64,000 bases of DNA from Pseudomonas entomophila (GTDB taxonomy: Bacteria > Pseudomonadota > Gammaproteobacteria > Pseudomonadales > Pseudomonadaceae), in NCBI RefSeq assembly GCF_029193575.1, contig NZ_JARGCS010000029.1:35699-99698 (forward strand), written 5' to 3'. Positions 8,292-18,410 of the stretch are shown here, one piece after another. The translations under genes were made by a program, and so were the position numbers. Every line of letters begins with the position of its first letter. The stretch's first letter is position 1. The notes under the pieces are model-generated. The model saw nothing but the letters and a program-made list of their open reading frames with translations, made no database searches and was not told the origin of the DNA.

Positions 8292-8376
8292 TGGTGCGAG
8301 TGGCGGGACTCGAACCCGCAAGGCTTGCGCCGACAGATTTTAAGTCTGCTGTGTATACCAATTCCACCACACTCGC
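8292..8376 (-). tRNA. tRNA-Leu (anticodon TAA)
   Basis: An 85-nt class II tRNA with a long variable arm. Acceptor GCGAGTG pairs with CACTCGC, followed by A and CCA. The anticodon loop contains TTAAA with TAA as anticodon (GACTTAAAATC), and the D-arm reads GGTGGAATTGG. It reads UUA codons, which are rare in this GC-rich genome. Confidence 0.97.
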
Positions 8377-8484
8377 ACGCTTGAAAGGGTCATCGCTGAC
8401 CGGCGCGCTTCAGTGCAGAAGGGCCATGCAATCAAGCGCGCTTTATAACCCATCGTTATAGGGACGTCAACCGCACCCATGCTT

Positions 8485-8697
8485 TCAAGGGGTCATCGTC
8501 TGGGCAATGTGGCGCATTTGCCGCGCCGAATCGCGTAACTCATTCGCACGCTCGGACATGGCCGAGGCGTCGGCCCGATACAGCGAATGGCCGAGAAAGC
8601 GTGCGTGGCCTTCAAGCCCTCGGCACAGTTCATCGAGCTGCTGCGCGGTGTGGATCAGGTCATCCTGCAGGACCAGCAGACGGACGTTGGCGAACAT
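8485..8697 (-). CDS. Small hypothetical protein
   Basis: A 70-residue, probably helical protein (starts MFANVRLLVLQDDL) with heptad-like spacing of Leu, Ala and charged residues and no membrane segment. I do not recognise a family. The ATG at 8697 has GGAA about six bases upstream; the frame is open 20 codons further but without a better start. It is divergent from the kinase-KaiC operon, so the 156 bp between them should carry both promoters. It may be regulatory for, or unrelated to, that operon. Confidence 0.55.
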   Translation of the reverse strand: MFANVRLLVLQDDLIHTAQQLDELCRGLEGHARFLGHSLYRADASAMSERANELRDSARQMRHIAQTMTP

Positions 8698-8853
8698 GTC
8701 GATTCCGAGAGGGAGGAGGGCGCGTGCACTATAGGTCAAACCAGGCCTTGCCGCCATCGGGCCATGTATCGGACACTCTGTCCGTGCCGCCTCTCATCGG
8801 GCTGCTTTGACTAAGCTCATTATGTTCTTCTCGCTGTGCCTGTGGGAGCTCGC

Positions 8854-10011
8854 ATGGTTTCAGCCAGTCGTCCTGACCCTTTCATGCCTGCCTACCGTTA
8901 TGAACAGCTGGTTCAAGCGGTGGTCGACTACGCCATCTATATGCTCGACCCCACCGGGCACGTCGTGTCATGGAACGCAGGTGCCGAGCGGATCAAAGGC
9001 TACCGGGCCGAAGAGGTGATCGGTCGGCATTTCTCGCTGTTCTTCACCCCGCAGGATTGCCTTGACGGCCGCCCGGAGCGCTTGCTGCGCCAGGCCCTGG
9101 AGCAAGGCGTGGCGCAGGATGAAGGCTGGCGCGTGCGCAAGGATGGCACCCAGTTCTGGGCGCTGGCGGCGCTGGATGTGATCCGTGACCACCATGGCCA
9201 GATTATCGGCCTGGCCAAGATCACCCGCGACATCACCGACCGACGCGACTCGGCGCTACAACTCGATGCCATGCGTGCCCAACTGTTCCAGGCGCAGAAG
9301 CTCGAAGCCCTGGGGCAGCTCACCGGTGGGTTGGCCCACGATTTCAACAACCTGCTGACCATCATCCTCAGCTCCGCCCGCCTGGCCCTGACCAGCCAAG
9401 ACCCGCAGCGTGTGAACTGCCTGCTGGAACATATTCTCGATGCCGGCCAGCGCGGCGCGCAACTGACCCGGCAACTGCTCAGCTTCGCCCGTCACCGGCA
9501 GTTGAGCATGACACGCATCAGGCCCGGGGAACTGATCGATTCCACCCGCAGTCTGCTGGAGCACGCGCTGCCCGACGGCATCGAGCTGGAAGAAAACGTG
9601 CAGCCTGACCTGCCGCTGATCGAAGTGGACGCCGGGCAGTTGCAGATGGTACTGCTCAACCTGTTGTTCAACGCCCGCGATGCCATCGTCGGCAGCGGGC
9701 GTATCTGCCTCGATGTCGGCGTGGTGGAACTGGCGGGAGAGGTGGATGGCCTGCAAGGGGCGTTCGTGCGCTTCGACGTGCACGACACCGGGCAGGGTAT
9801 CGACGCACAGGTGCTGCCGCGTATCTTTGAGCCATTCTTCACCACCAAGGCCTTTGGCAAGGGCACCGGCCTTGGCTTGAGCCAGGTATATGGTTTCGCC
9901 AAGCAGAGCAACGGCGCCATCTGCGTGGCCAGTACCGTGGGCGAGGGCACCTCCATGAGCCTGTTCCTGCCGGCCCAACCCAGCGCCCCCGACCTTGAAC
10001 GCAACGGGTAG
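8854..10011 (+). CDS. PAS-domain sensor histidine kinase of a KaiC operon
   Basis: A 385-residue soluble kinase. A PAS domain occupies about residues 15-130 (YAIYMLDPTGHVVSWNAGAE, then GYRAEEVIGRHF and a PAC-like end KITRDITDRR). HisKA follows with the phospho-acceptor His162 in GGLAHDFNNLL. The ATPase part has the N box LNLLFNARDAI (about 269-279), G1 DTGQGID (311-317), F box FEPFFTTK and G2 GKGTGLGL (335-342). No membrane helices are seen, so the signal is likely cytoplasmic. The ATG at 8854 has GGGAG five bases upstream. It lies eight bases before the KaiC-like gene and just before a response regulator, so it is very likely the kinase for that regulator. Confidence 0.9.
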   Translation: MVSASRPDPFMPAYRYEQLVQAVVDYAIYMLDPTGHVVSWNAGAERIKGYRAEEVIGRHFSLFFTPQDCLDGRPERLLRQALEQGVAQDEGWRVRKDGTQFWALAALDVIRDHHGQIIGLAKITRDITDRRDSALQLDAMRAQLFQAQKLEALGQLTGGLAHDFNNLLTIILSSARLALTSQDPQRVNCLLEHILDAGQRGAQLTRQLLSFARHRQLSMTRIRPGELIDSTRSLLEHALPDGIELEENVQPDLPLIEVDAGQLQMVLLNLLFNARDAIVGSGRICLDVGVVELAGEVDGLQGAFVRFDVHDTGQGIDAQVLPRIFEPFFTTKAFGKGTGLGLSQVYGFAKQSNGAICVASTVGEGTSMSLFLPAQPSAPDLERNG

Positions 10012-10019
10012 AGACCGAC

Positions 10020-11465
10020 ATGGTAGAAACACTCAAGCGATTGCCTACGGGGATACAAGGGCTCGATGCGCTGCTCAAGGGCGGGCTGGTGGTGGGCGCG
10101 TCATACATCGTCCAAGGCCCGCCGGGTTCGGGCAAGACCATTCTCGCCAACCAGTTGGCCTGCAGCCATGCTCGCGAGGGTGGGCGTGTGCTGGTGGCGA
10201 CACTGCTCAGTGAGTCCCACGAGCGTTTGTTCCAGTACCTTTCGACCCTGGAGTTCTTCGACCCGGCGCTGGTCGGCGACCAGATCCAGTTCGTCAGCGC
10301 CTTCGATACCCTCGAGCAGGAAGGGTTGGATGCGGTGGTGAAACTGCTGCGTCAGGAGATCGCCCGGCAACAGGCCAGCCTGCTGATCGTCGATGGCCTG
10401 CTCAATGCCCGCGCGCGGGCCGAAACCAGCCTGGATACCAAGAAGTTCGTTTCCGAGCTGCAAGGGCATGCCGCCTTTGCCGGTTGCACCGTGCTGCTGC
10501 TGACCAGTGCCCGGCTCGATGAGGGAAGCCCCGAGCACACCATGGTCGATGGCGTGATCGAGTTGGGCGAGCAACTGCAGGGCAGCCGCGCGGTGCGTCA
10601 TGTACAACTGCGCAAGACCCGCGGCAGCGGCGCGCTTTCCGGTCGGCATGAGTGCCTGATCAGCGAGGCCGGGTTGCAGGTGTACCCACGCCTGGAGTCG
10701 CTCTACAGCCACCCCAGCCAGTTGGGCTCGGCGGTGCTGAGCCGGGTGTCCACGGGTGTGCAGGCGTTGGACGAGATGCTCGACGGTGGCCTGGCGGAGG
10801 GCTCTGTGACCCTGGTGATGGGGCCTTCGGGGGCAGGCAAGACGTCGCTGGGCCTGGCCTTCCTCGGCGCCTGCACCGCGCAGTCACCCGGGCTGCACTT
10901 CGGTTTCTATGAAACACCCGCGCGCCTGCGCCTAAAGGCTGCCGCGCTGGGGCATGACTTCGCCGCCCTGGAGGGCCAGGGCGCGTTGCAACTGAGCTGG
11001 CAGCCGACTACCGAAGGGTTGCTCGACCAGGTGGGCGCGCGCTTGCTCGATCAGGTCGAGCGCCACGGCATCAAGCGTGTGCTGATCGACAGCCTGGGCG
11101 CCTTTGGCCGCCTGGCGGTAGATCCGGCACGCTTGAACGGCTTCTTCCGGGCCCTCAGCGCAGAGCTGCGCGCGCGTGACGTCAGCGTCCTGCTGACTTG
11201 GGAAATGCGCGACATCTTCGGCTCGGAGATCACCGCGCCGGCCCCGGATTTGTCGAGCATCGTCGACAACCTGCTGCTCATGCGCTTCGTCGAGCATGAG
11301 TCGCGCTTGCGACGCATGCTGTCGATCCTCAAGGTGCGTGACAGCCACCACGACCCGGCGCTGCATGAGCTGGATATCGGTCCGCATGGCATCGCCCTGC
11401 ACAAGGCGTTCGAAGGGGCCAGCGGCGTTTTATCCGGCACGGCGGTGCCGCAAGGGAGCGGCTGA
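10020..11465 (+). CDS. KaiC-like double RecA-domain ATPase
   Basis: A 481-residue protein with two tandem KaiC/RecA-type domains, close to the size of cyanobacterial KaiC. Walker A motifs are GPPGSGKT (33-40) and GPSGAGKT (268-275); Walker B-like strands are SLLIVDGL and KRVLIDSL. In domain 2 the GFYETPARL stretch matches the KaiC catalytic-glutamate region, with only one Glu of the usual pair. Ser412-Ser413 in DLSSIVDNL sit where KaiC has its phosphorylated Ser-Thr pair. No kaiA or kaiB lies nearby. The family is known for ATP-driven autokinase and hexamer formation; in heterotrophs it has been tied to stress or signalling, with mechanism unclear. It is in one operon with a kinase and a regulator. 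Confidence 0.9.
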   Translation: MVETLKRLPTGIQGLDALLKGGLVVGASYIVQGPPGSGKTILANQLACSHAREGGRVLVATLLSESHERLFQYLSTLEFFDPALVGDQIQFVSAFDTLEQEGLDAVVKLLRQEIARQQASLLIVDGLLNARARAETSLDTKKFVSELQGHAAFAGCTVLLLTSARLDEGSPEHTMVDGVIELGEQLQGSRAVRHVQLRKTRGSGALSGRHECLISEAGLQVYPRLESLYSHPSQLGSAVLSRVSTGVQALDEMLDGGLAEGSVTLVMGPSGAGKTSLGLAFLGACTAQSPGLHFGFYETPARLRLKAAALGHDFAALEGQGALQLSWQPTTEGLLDQVGARLLDQVERHGIKRVLIDSLGAFGRLAVDPARLNGFFRALSAELRARDVSVLLTWEMRDIFGSEITAPAPDLSSIVDNLLLMRFVEHESRLRRMLSILKVRDSHHDPALHELDIGPHGIALHKAFEGASGVLSGTAVPQGSG

Positions 11466-11476
11466 CGGACAGTGCC

Positions 11477-11836
11477 ATGAACACCATCCTGATCGTCGAT
11501 GACGAATACCTGATTGCCGATATCCTCGGTTTCGCCTTGGAAGACGAGGGCTTCCTGGTGGAGAAGGCCGGCAATGGACGCAAGGCGCTGGAGGCACTGA
11601 AGGAGAAACGGGTGGAGCTGGTGATCACCGACTACATGATGCCGGTGCTCAACGGTGAGGAATTGGCGCGGGCCATTCGCGATGAACTGCAGTTGGCGGA
11701 TTTACCGGTGATTTTGATGAGCGGGGCACAGGCCAGCGAGGGACGGATCTGCCCGGAGCTATTCGCCGCCGTGTTCGACAAACCCTTCGACATGGACAGG
11801 ATGATCGCCAAGGTGCGCGAACTGCTGGATACCTGA
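11477..11836 (+). CDS. Single-domain response regulator of the KaiC operon
   Basis: A 119-residue CheY-like receiver with no output domain. Conserved residues are Asp8-Asp9 for metal, Asp52 as phospho-acceptor in VITDYMMP, Ser82 in ILMSGA (the Ser/Thr switch) and Lys102 in VFDKPF. It starts 11 bases after the KaiC-like gene with GTGCC before the ATG. A stand-alone receiver must act by protein contact; the KaiC-like protein or the kinase are the obvious partners. Confidence 0.9.
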   Translation: MNTILIVDDEYLIADILGFALEDEGFLVEKAGNGRKALEALKEKRVELVITDYMMPVLNGEELARAIRDELQLADLPVILMSGAQASEGRICPELFAAVFDKPFDMDRMIAKVRELLDT

Positions 11837-11907
11837 GTGTCAGGCAGGCTCCCGCATGGGCGGGCCGGGCGTTCAAGCGCATCCGTGCGGCTTGAGGCGG
11901 GGGTGGG

Positions 11908-12105
11908 TCAGTGTTGGTCGTCGGCTTTCTCCGGAGCGGGGTTGCCGGCCTGGATACGCTTGAAAATCTCTTCCCGATGAACCTGGACATCTTTCGGCGC
12001 ATCGATGCCGATCCTCACTTGCATCCCTTTGACGCCCAGAATGGTGACTTTGATGTCATCGTCGATGACGATGCTTTCGCCAACCTTGCGGGTGAGTATC
12101 AGCAT
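11908..12105 (-). CDS. csrA: CsrA/RsmA-family RNA-binding regulator
   Basis: A 65-residue post-transcriptional regulator. It opens [12 protein letters not shown] with the RNA-binding first strand (Leu4, Arg6) and has the second RNA-contact region [10 protein letters not shown] (about 42-51, including the key Arg44). As a dimer it binds GGA motifs in mRNA leaders and is sequestered by small RNAs. Pseudomonas carries several paralogues (RsmA, RsmE, RsmI); this one looks like the RsmA/RsmE type with a longer C-terminal tail. The ATG follows AAGGAG at an ideal distance. A 265-bp gene-free stretch upstream (12106-12370) should contain its promoter. Confidence 0.93.
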   Translation of the reverse strand: MLILTRKVGESIVIDDDIKVTILGVKGMQVRIGIDAPKDVQVHREEIFKRIQAGNPAPEKADDQH

Positions 12106-12370
12106 GTAGTTCTCCTTGGTGATGATTAAAACCGCGAGGCCAATTGCCGTAGCGGCGGGAGCCTGTCCCTCTTCCTTCTCATTAAAGACGCTTTCGGCGG
12201 ATATTAATTCCCCCGCGGACAAATTCTGTTGCCCGTCTTCAGTCGCAGGTGCCGAAATCAACCGGTTCAAGGTCAATCGGCGAAGGTGCTCGGTGGCAAG
12301 GATAGGGGGCTCGAGCGAATATGGGAAATTTCTCTGCGTTATGTGGTAAATAGCGGCTTTCAATCGTGGG

Positions 12371-13384
12371 CTACAGGGCCTCCAGCGCTTCGAGAAAACG
12401 CAGCAATGCGACTTCCTGGGGGTCAAGGCCCTTGCGCGCACGCGCGCGCGGCAGTGTCGCCAGGCGGCCGAGTTCGAAGTGCTCCAGCACCGCAGGGTGG
12501 ATATAGCAGCGTCGGCACACGGCAGGGGTGTTGCCAAGCCGTGAGGCCACCTGCCGGACGATCGCCGCCACCTGGCGCCGCGCCTCGCTTTGCGGCTCCC
12601 ACGCGAGCGGGCGCAGCAGGCTCAGGGCCAGTGAGCTGCCGGCCCAGGTGCGGTAGTCCTTGGCGGTGAAGTCCGCGCCGGTCAGTTGCTGGAGGAATTG
12701 GTTGACCTCGCTGGAGCCGACGCAATGGCGTTCACCGTGTTCGTCGAGGTACTGGAACAACGCCTGCCCTGGCAACTCCAGGCAACGTTTGAGCAACCCG
12801 GCCAGGCGCCGGTCGCGCAGGGTCACGTTGTGCTCGACGCCGCGCTTGCCACGAAACTGGAAGCGGATGGTGCTGCCGTTCACCTGTACGTGGCGGTTGC
12901 GCAGGGTGGTCAGGCCGTACGAGCGGTTATCGCGCAGGTATTGCTGGTTGCCGATGCGGATCAGCGTGTTGTCCAGCAGGCTGACCACCAGGGCCATGAC
13001 CTTCTCGCGGTCCAGCCCGGGTCGCGCCAGGTGGCCGTCCAGTTGCTTGCGCAGGCGGGGCAGGGCTTGGGCGAAGGCGAGCATGCGCCCGTACTTGTGC
13101 TCGTCGCGCACCTCGCGCCACTGCGCATGGTAGCGGTACTGCTTGCGCCCGCGGGCATCGCGGCCGGTAGCCTGGAGGTGGCCCTGGGGGTCGATGCAGA
13201 TCCACACATCGGTGTAGGCAGGTGGGATGACCAACGCTGTGATGCGCGCCAAGGTGGCTTCGTCGCGTACTCGGTTTCCGTCCGGGTCCAGGTAGATGAA
13301 ACGGCCGCGCCAGCGTCGCCGGGTCAGCCCCGGCTGGCTGTCGTCGACGAAGTGCAGGGTCGGTGGCAGGAGGGTGTCGGGCAT
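12371..13384 (-). CDS. DNA topoisomerase IB (poxvirus type)
   Basis: A 337-residue type IB topoisomerase, the small poxvirus-like bacterial form. The N-terminal clamp (about 1-85, with [14 protein letters not shown]) precedes the catalytic domain. The active-site set includes Arg144 (LIRIGN), Arg245 in KDYRTW and the nucleophile Tyr294 in CRRCYIHP, which forms the 3'-phosphotyrosine link. It relaxes supercoils without ATP. The ATG at 13384 has GGAG six bases upstream; a second ATG four codons earlier lacks one. It follows modC by 56 bp on the same strand, and co-transcription is possible. Confidence 0.9.
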   Translation of the reverse strand: MPDTLLPPTLHFVDDSQPGLTRRRWRGRFIYLDPDGNRVRDEATLARITALVIPPAYTDVWICIDPQGHLQATGRDARGRKQYRYHAQWREVRDEHKYGRMLAFAQALPRLRKQLDGHLARPGLDREKVMALVVSLLDNTLIRIGNQQYLRDNRSYGLTTLRNRHVQVNGSTIRFQFRGKRGVEHNVTLRDRRLAGLLKRCLELPGQALFQYLDEHGERHCVGSSEVNQFLQQLTGADFTAKDYRTWAGSSLALSLLRPLAWEPQSEARRQVAAIVRQVASRLGNTPAVCRRCYIHPAVLEHFELGRLATLPRARARKGLDPQEVALLRFLEALEAL

Positions 13385-13440
13385 CGCGCGCTCCATCGGC
13401 CAGTCATCTGAACAATGGACAACGCCTGCGCCACGGTTGC

Positions 13441-14532
13441 TCAGCCCAGCAACGCCACCGACTTGATCTGCGCCCATAGGGTTTGTCCGGGGTGCAACCC
13501 GAGTTGGTCCGCCGAGTAACGCGTGATGCGTGCCAGCAGGGCATTGCCAGTGGCGTCCAGGCTCACCAGCACATGGGCCGGGTTGTCGGCCGGGCGGCAC
13601 TCGCGCACGGTGACCGGCAGCCGGTTGAGAATGCTGGAGGCGTTGTCCTGGGCCAGGGTGAGGCTGACATCGCGGGCCTGTACCTTGACCCGCAGGCTGC
13701 TGCCGATGGCTTGCGGCGGGTGAGCGATGCGCAGTGGCGGGCCACTCTCGCCGGGCAGGCGCAGGTCGAGCAGCTCGTAGTGCGGGTCGTGGCCGGCGAC
13801 TGTGCAGGCGATGACCACGCCAGCATCCTCGCTTTGGGCGAGCGGCAGGTCCAGGCGCGCCAGGGTTTCGCCGATCGGCCCGCTGGCCATCGCCAGGCCC
13901 TGCTCCAACAACACCAGGTGATCGGCCAGTCGCGCCACTTCGTCCTGGGCGTGGCTGACGTACAGCAGCGGGATGTCCAGTTCGTCGTGCAGGCGCTCCA
14001 GGTATGGCAGGATTTCGCGCTTGCGTGGGCCATCGAGCGCTGCCAGGGGCTCGTCCATCAGCAGCAGGCGCGGGCTGCTCAGCAGGGCCCGGGCGATGCC
14101 GACTCGCTGCGCCTCGCCACCGGAAAGCGTGGCCGGGCGACGGTCGAGCAGGTGGCCGATCCCCAGCAGTGCGCAGGCCTGGTCAAGGTTGACCTTGCGC
14201 TCGCTGGTCGTGATCCGTCGCCAGCCGAACTCCAGGTTGCCGCGTACCGACAAGTGCGGGAACAGGCTGGCCTCCTGGAACACATAGCCCACTGGGCGTT
14301 GGTGCGGCGCGATGAAGTGGCCACGGGCGCTGTCTTCCCAGACCTCGCCGTTGATTTCGATGTAGGCCTCGGCGGCCCGCTCCAGGCCCGCCAGGCAGCG
14401 CAGGCAGGAGGTCTTGCCGGAGCCGGAGTGGCCGAACAGCGCGCTTATTCCGCGCCCAGGCAGGCGCAGGTCGACGTCCAGGGTGAAGTCGTCGCGCCGC
14501 AGTTTCAGCCGCGCCTGTATCGATGCAGTCAT
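13441..14532 (-). CDS. modC: Molybdate ABC transporter ATP-binding protein ModC
   Basis: A 363-residue ATPase that drives molybdate import. The nucleotide-binding domain has Walker A GHSGSGKT (34-41), the Q-loop near Gln86, signature LSGGEAQR (136-143) and Walker B LLLMDEP (156-162). The C-terminal third (about 230-363) holds the TOBE/Mop oxyanion-sensing fold that can inhibit transport when molybdate is plentiful. The start follows a GGAG located in the end of modB; the two genes are separated by one base. It is the last gene of modABC. Confidence 0.95.
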   Translation of the reverse strand: MTASIQARLKLRRDDFTLDVDLRLPGRGISALFGHSGSGKTSCLRCLAGLERAAEAYIEINGEVWEDSARGHFIAPHQRPVGYVFQEASLFPHLSVRGNLEFGWRRITTSERKVNLDQACALLGIGHLLDRRPATLSGGEAQRVGIARALLSSPRLLLMDEPLAALDGPRKREILPYLERLHDELDIPLLYVSHAQDEVARLADHLVLLEQGLAMASGPIGETLARLDLPLAQSEDAGVVIACTVAGHDPHYELLDLRLPGESGPPLRIAHPPQAIGSSLRVKVQARDVSLTLAQDNASSILNRLPVTVRECRPADNPAHVLVSLDATGNALLARITRYSADQLGLHPGQTLWAQIKSVALLG

Positions 14533-14533
14533 T

Positions 14534-15213
14534 TCAGCTCCAGCCTGCCTTGCCACGGCGGCCAGCATAGAGCATCAGCAGCACCAGGAAAGAGAACACC
14601 AGCATGGCACCGGCCAGCCAGTGCGCTTGCGGATAGGCCATGGCCTCGACGTGATCGAAGATCTGCACCGAGACCACGCGGGTCTTGTCGGGAATGTTGC
14701 CACCGATCATCAGCACCACGCCGAACTCGCCCACGGTGTGGGCGAAGCCGAGGATGCTGGCGGTGACGAAACCGGGTCGGGCCAGTGGCAACACCACATG
14801 GATGAACGTGTCCCACGGGCTGGCGCGCAGGGTCGCGGCCACCTCCAGCGGGCGCTGGCCAATGGCGCCGAAGGCGTTTTGCAGGGGCTGCACCACGAAC
14901 GGCATGGAGTACACCACCGAGCCGATCACCAGCCCGGCGAAGCTGAATACCACGCTGCCCAGGCCCAAGGCCTGGGTGGCTTGGCCGATCCAGCCGTGGG
15001 GGCCCAGGGCGATCAGCAGGTAGAAGCCGATCACCGTCGGTGGCAGCACCAGGGGCAGCGCCACCACCGCGCCGATCGGCCCGCGCAACCACGAACGGGT
15101 GCGCGCCAGCCACCAGGCGATGGGTGTGCCCACCACCAGCAGGATCAGCGTGGTCAGGCTGGCCAGCTTGATCGTCAGCCAGACCGCGCCGAAGTCACTG
15201 GCGTCGAGCGGCA

Positions 15214-15214
<1 letters not shown>
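14534..15214 (-). CDS. modB: Molybdate ABC transporter permease ModB
   Basis: A 226-residue inner-membrane permease with about five hydrophobic segments. The EAA-type cytoplasmic loop that docks ModC is visible around [20 protein letters not shown] (about 145-165). Its start overlaps the modA stop (TGATG arrangement) and its stop is one base from modC, so the three are translationally linked. It forms the pore of the molybdate importer. Confidence 0.95.
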
Positions 15215-16157
<943 letters not shown>

Positions 16158-16164
16158 CGCACGC

Positions 16165-17241
16165 TCAGCCACCCCCCATCCGCGCCAGTGCCCCGCTGGC
16201 AATCTCCCGGGTCAACGCCCCCGCGTCCATCGCCCGTCCCAGTCGCAACCCCTGGCCGGCCCACAGGTTGCTGAACGCACTGCTGCCTCGTGGCTCACTG
16301 ATTGCCCGGAGTGGCACCAGCGCACCCCCAGCCCGCGGAAACCGCGGCGCCAGCTCGCTCATTGGCCCCAGTTCACGCATCAACCGATTGTTGATGCCAC
16401 GTGCCGGGCGCCCCGTGAACAGGTTGGTCAGCGCGGTATCGCTGGCCGACGCGCTGTCGAGCGCCTGGCGATGGGCCGGCGAGACCTTGGCCTGCGGGCT
16501 GAATAGGTAGGCGGTGCCGATTTGCACTGCCGAGGCGCCCAGCGCCAAGGCCGCGACGAGCCCGCGTGCATCGCCAATCCCACCGGCGGCAATCACCGGT
16601 AGGCGGATCGCATCGGCTATCTGCGGCACCAGGGCAAAGGTGCCGATCTGCGTGGTGAGGTTGTCGCTGAGGAACATGCCACGATGACCGCCGGCCTCAT
16701 AGCCCATGGCGATGATCGCATCGCACCCGCGCTGCTCCAGCCAGATGGCCTCCTCGACCGTGGTGGCACTGGACAGCACCTTGGCGCCCGTCGTCTTGAC
16801 CCGTTGCAGCAGGTCGGCGCGCGGCAGGCCGAAATGGAAACTCACGACTTCTGGGCGCAATGCCTCGACCAGTTGGCAGGCCTGCTCGTCGAACGGCGCG
16901 CGGTCGGACACCGGCGTCGGTGCGTCGAAGTCCGCGCCCAATTCGGTGTAATAGGTGTGCAGTGCCTGTTTCCAGCACGCGTCACGTTCGACATCGGGCG
17001 CTGGCGGCTGGTGGCAGAAGAAGTTCAGGTTCAGCGGCCCTTTGCAGGCAGCGCGGAAGGCGTCGACCTCGGCACGCACCTGGGTGTGGCTGAGCAAGGC
17101 ACAGGGCAGGGCACCCAGGCCACCAGCGTTGCCGACGGCGATGGCCATGGCCGCGCCGCTGGCACCGGCCATGGGTGCTTGGAGGATGGGCACCCCGATG
17201 CCCAGCAGGTCTAGGAGGCGGCGGTCCTGCCAGGTGCGCAT
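16165..17241 (-). CDS. Nitronate monooxygenase-like flavin oxidoreductase
   Basis: A 358-residue TIM-barrel FMN enzyme of the nitronate monooxygenase / 2-nitropropane dioxygenase family. The N-terminal PILQAPMAGAS motif (18-28), the central GCDAIIAMGYEAGGHRG with the catalytic-region His, and the phosphate-binding AAGGIGDARG with GASAVQIGTAYLF are all present. Class I enzymes oxidise propionate-3-nitronate, a plant and fungal toxin; some relatives are NADH:quinone reductases, so the substrate is not certain. The start ATG has GGAG seven bases upstream. It is followed on the other side by two small genes transcribed the same way. Confidence 0.85.
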   Translation of the reverse strand: MRTWQDRRLLDLLGIGVPILQAPMAGASGAAMAIAVGNAGGLGALPCALLSHTQVRAEVDAFRAACKGPLNLNFFCHQPPAPDVERDACWKQALHTYYTELGADFDAPTPVSDRAPFDEQACQLVEALRPEVVSFHFGLPRADLLQRVKTTGAKVLSSATTVEEAIWLEQRGCDAIIAMGYEAGGHRGMFLSDNLTTQIGTFALVPQIADAIRLPVIAAGGIGDARGLVAALALGASAVQIGTAYLFSPQAKVSPAHRQALDSASASDTALTNLFTGRPARGINNRLMRELGPMSELAPRFPRAGGALVPLRAISEPRGSSAFSNLWAGQGLRLGRAMDAGALTREIASGALARMGGG

Positions 17242-17262
17242 GGGCAGCTCCTTGTTGAGGGG

Positions 17263-17433
17263 TTACAGGGCTTTGCTGACCTGGATGTCGCTGATCTTCT
17301 CGGCGTCTTCGCCGTGGATCTTGCGCAGGGCTTCCAGGGCTTGTTCAAGCGAGGCATCGGGCATCTGGGCGAAATCCCAACGGCGTTGGCCATCGAGCTT
17401 GTACTTGATCACGTATTTAATGGTCTGGGTCAT
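17263..17433 (-). CDS. Small protein next to DUF1883 gene
   Basis: A 56-residue protein (begins MTQTIKYVIKYKLDG, ends ISDIQVSKAL) with alternating hydrophobic residues suggesting a beta-hairpin followed by a helix (SLEQALEALRKIHG). I do not recognise a named family. It lies nine bases after the DUF1883 gene and 21 bases before the flavoprotein gene, all on the minus strand, so it is very likely in one operon. Clean codon use and tight spacing support a real gene. Confidence 0.7.
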   Translation of the reverse strand: MTQTIKYVIKYKLDGQRRWDFAQMPDASLEQALEALRKIHGEDAEKISDIQVSKAL

Positions 17434-17442
17434 GCTGGCGGG

Positions 17443-17745
17443 TTATCCGAGTTTGGGCGAAGAGCGGCGGATGATCTTGATCTTGTGGGTAAAGGCTGGC
17501 TTGCGCGTTACCGAGATCGGGCGGGTGGTCACGGTGTCGAGGGTGATGTTCCAGAAACCGGTGCTCGGCACGGTGATCTTCGCCGGAAAGCGCTCGAAGG
17601 CGCCGCCGTGGTAAGTGTGGCGGCCGCCGTTCTTGAAGCTGCGGAAGTTGGCGTCGTTCATCAGGCGGATGTTGCAACGCTGGGAGCACTCGATGACGAC
17701 GATGTCGTCCTCGTTGAGGTGCTCGCGCTGGTGTACGAATTTCAT
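17443..17745 (-). CDS. DUF1883 domain protein
   Basis: A 100-residue protein matching DUF1883: MKFVHQREHLNEDDIVVIE, then CSQRCNIRLMNDANF and GGRHTYHGGAFERFPAKI, which read as a compact beta-rich fold. The family function is unknown; some members are fused to TIR domains elsewhere. The ATG at 17745 gives the family N-terminus; the frame is open upstream without a start signal. It heads a small operon with the 56-residue protein. Confidence 0.82.
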   Translation of the reverse strand: MKFVHQREHLNEDDIVVIECSQRCNIRLMNDANFRSFKNGGRHTYHGGAFERFPAKITVPSTGFWNITLDTVTTRPISVTRKPAFTHKIKIIRRSSPKLG

Positions 17746-17904
17746 GTGAGGCTCCGCAAAGTCTGGTTTTGCAAACGCGCACGATACCACGATGTCAGGG
17801 TAGACTGCCGCGCTAGGCCGCCGGACCAGGGAGAAATCTGCCAAAGCAGGGAGCAAATCCGTCCGGAAGGTGTCAGAGATTTTTTATTGGCAGAGGTGTG
17901 TCGA

Positions 17905-18264
17905 ATGAAGTGGGTGATGGCGGCGTTGACCTTGACACTGGGCGGCTGTGTCAGTGTCTCGGAACTGGAACAATCGCGCGAGACCATGGACGTGATTTCC
18001 GGCAAGACGCCGCGAGAGTACGCCGATTGTGTCAAGCACAAGCTGGCCGACACCCGTGACTCGCTGACCGAGGAAACGCGAGGCGAAGGCCTGCGCCTGC
18101 TGGTGCCGCAGAAAATCACCGCCGGGGCGGGGCCCGCGGCCTTGCTGGATATCGACAAACGCGGCAGCGGCAGCGCCATCAAGGTGCACGAGCGGCTTAA
18201 CAACTTTCCCCTGCGCCTGGGCGACGTGCGTACCGCTGCTACCCAGTGCATCTCCGGTTCTTGA
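17905..18264 (+). CDS. Small lipoprotein, unknown function
   Basis: A 119-residue envelope lipoprotein. The signal peptide ends in a lipobox LGGC, placing the lipid-modified Cys at about residue 15. The mature part has one Cys pair (about 47 and 115) that could form a disulfide, and no domain I recognise. The ATG at 17905 has AGAGG nine bases upstream. It is divergent from the DUF1883 gene; the 159 bp between them should carry both promoters. Confidence 0.72.
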   Translation: MKWVMAALTLTLGGCVSVSELEQSRETMDVISGKTPREYADCVKHKLADTRDSLTEETRGEGLRLLVPQKITAGAGPAALLDIDKRGSGSAIKVHERLNNFPLRLGDVRTAATQCISGS

Positions 18265-18410
18265 TCTGGCTCAACGAACGCTGAAGTAGGCCGCCAATAG
18301 CCTGCTATTGGCCGGTTCGGTCATTGTTGCGGTTTCCGTCCCGCGGCTAGTATCCCTTTCTCTTATGTCTTTTAAGACTAAGCATATAACTAGAGAAATG
18401 GAGCTTCCTG

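Noticed and set aside
18290..18313. Hairpin GCCAATAG / CTATTGGC after the lipoprotein gene as a terminator
   Set aside because: The stem is short and has no T-run, so I did not list it.
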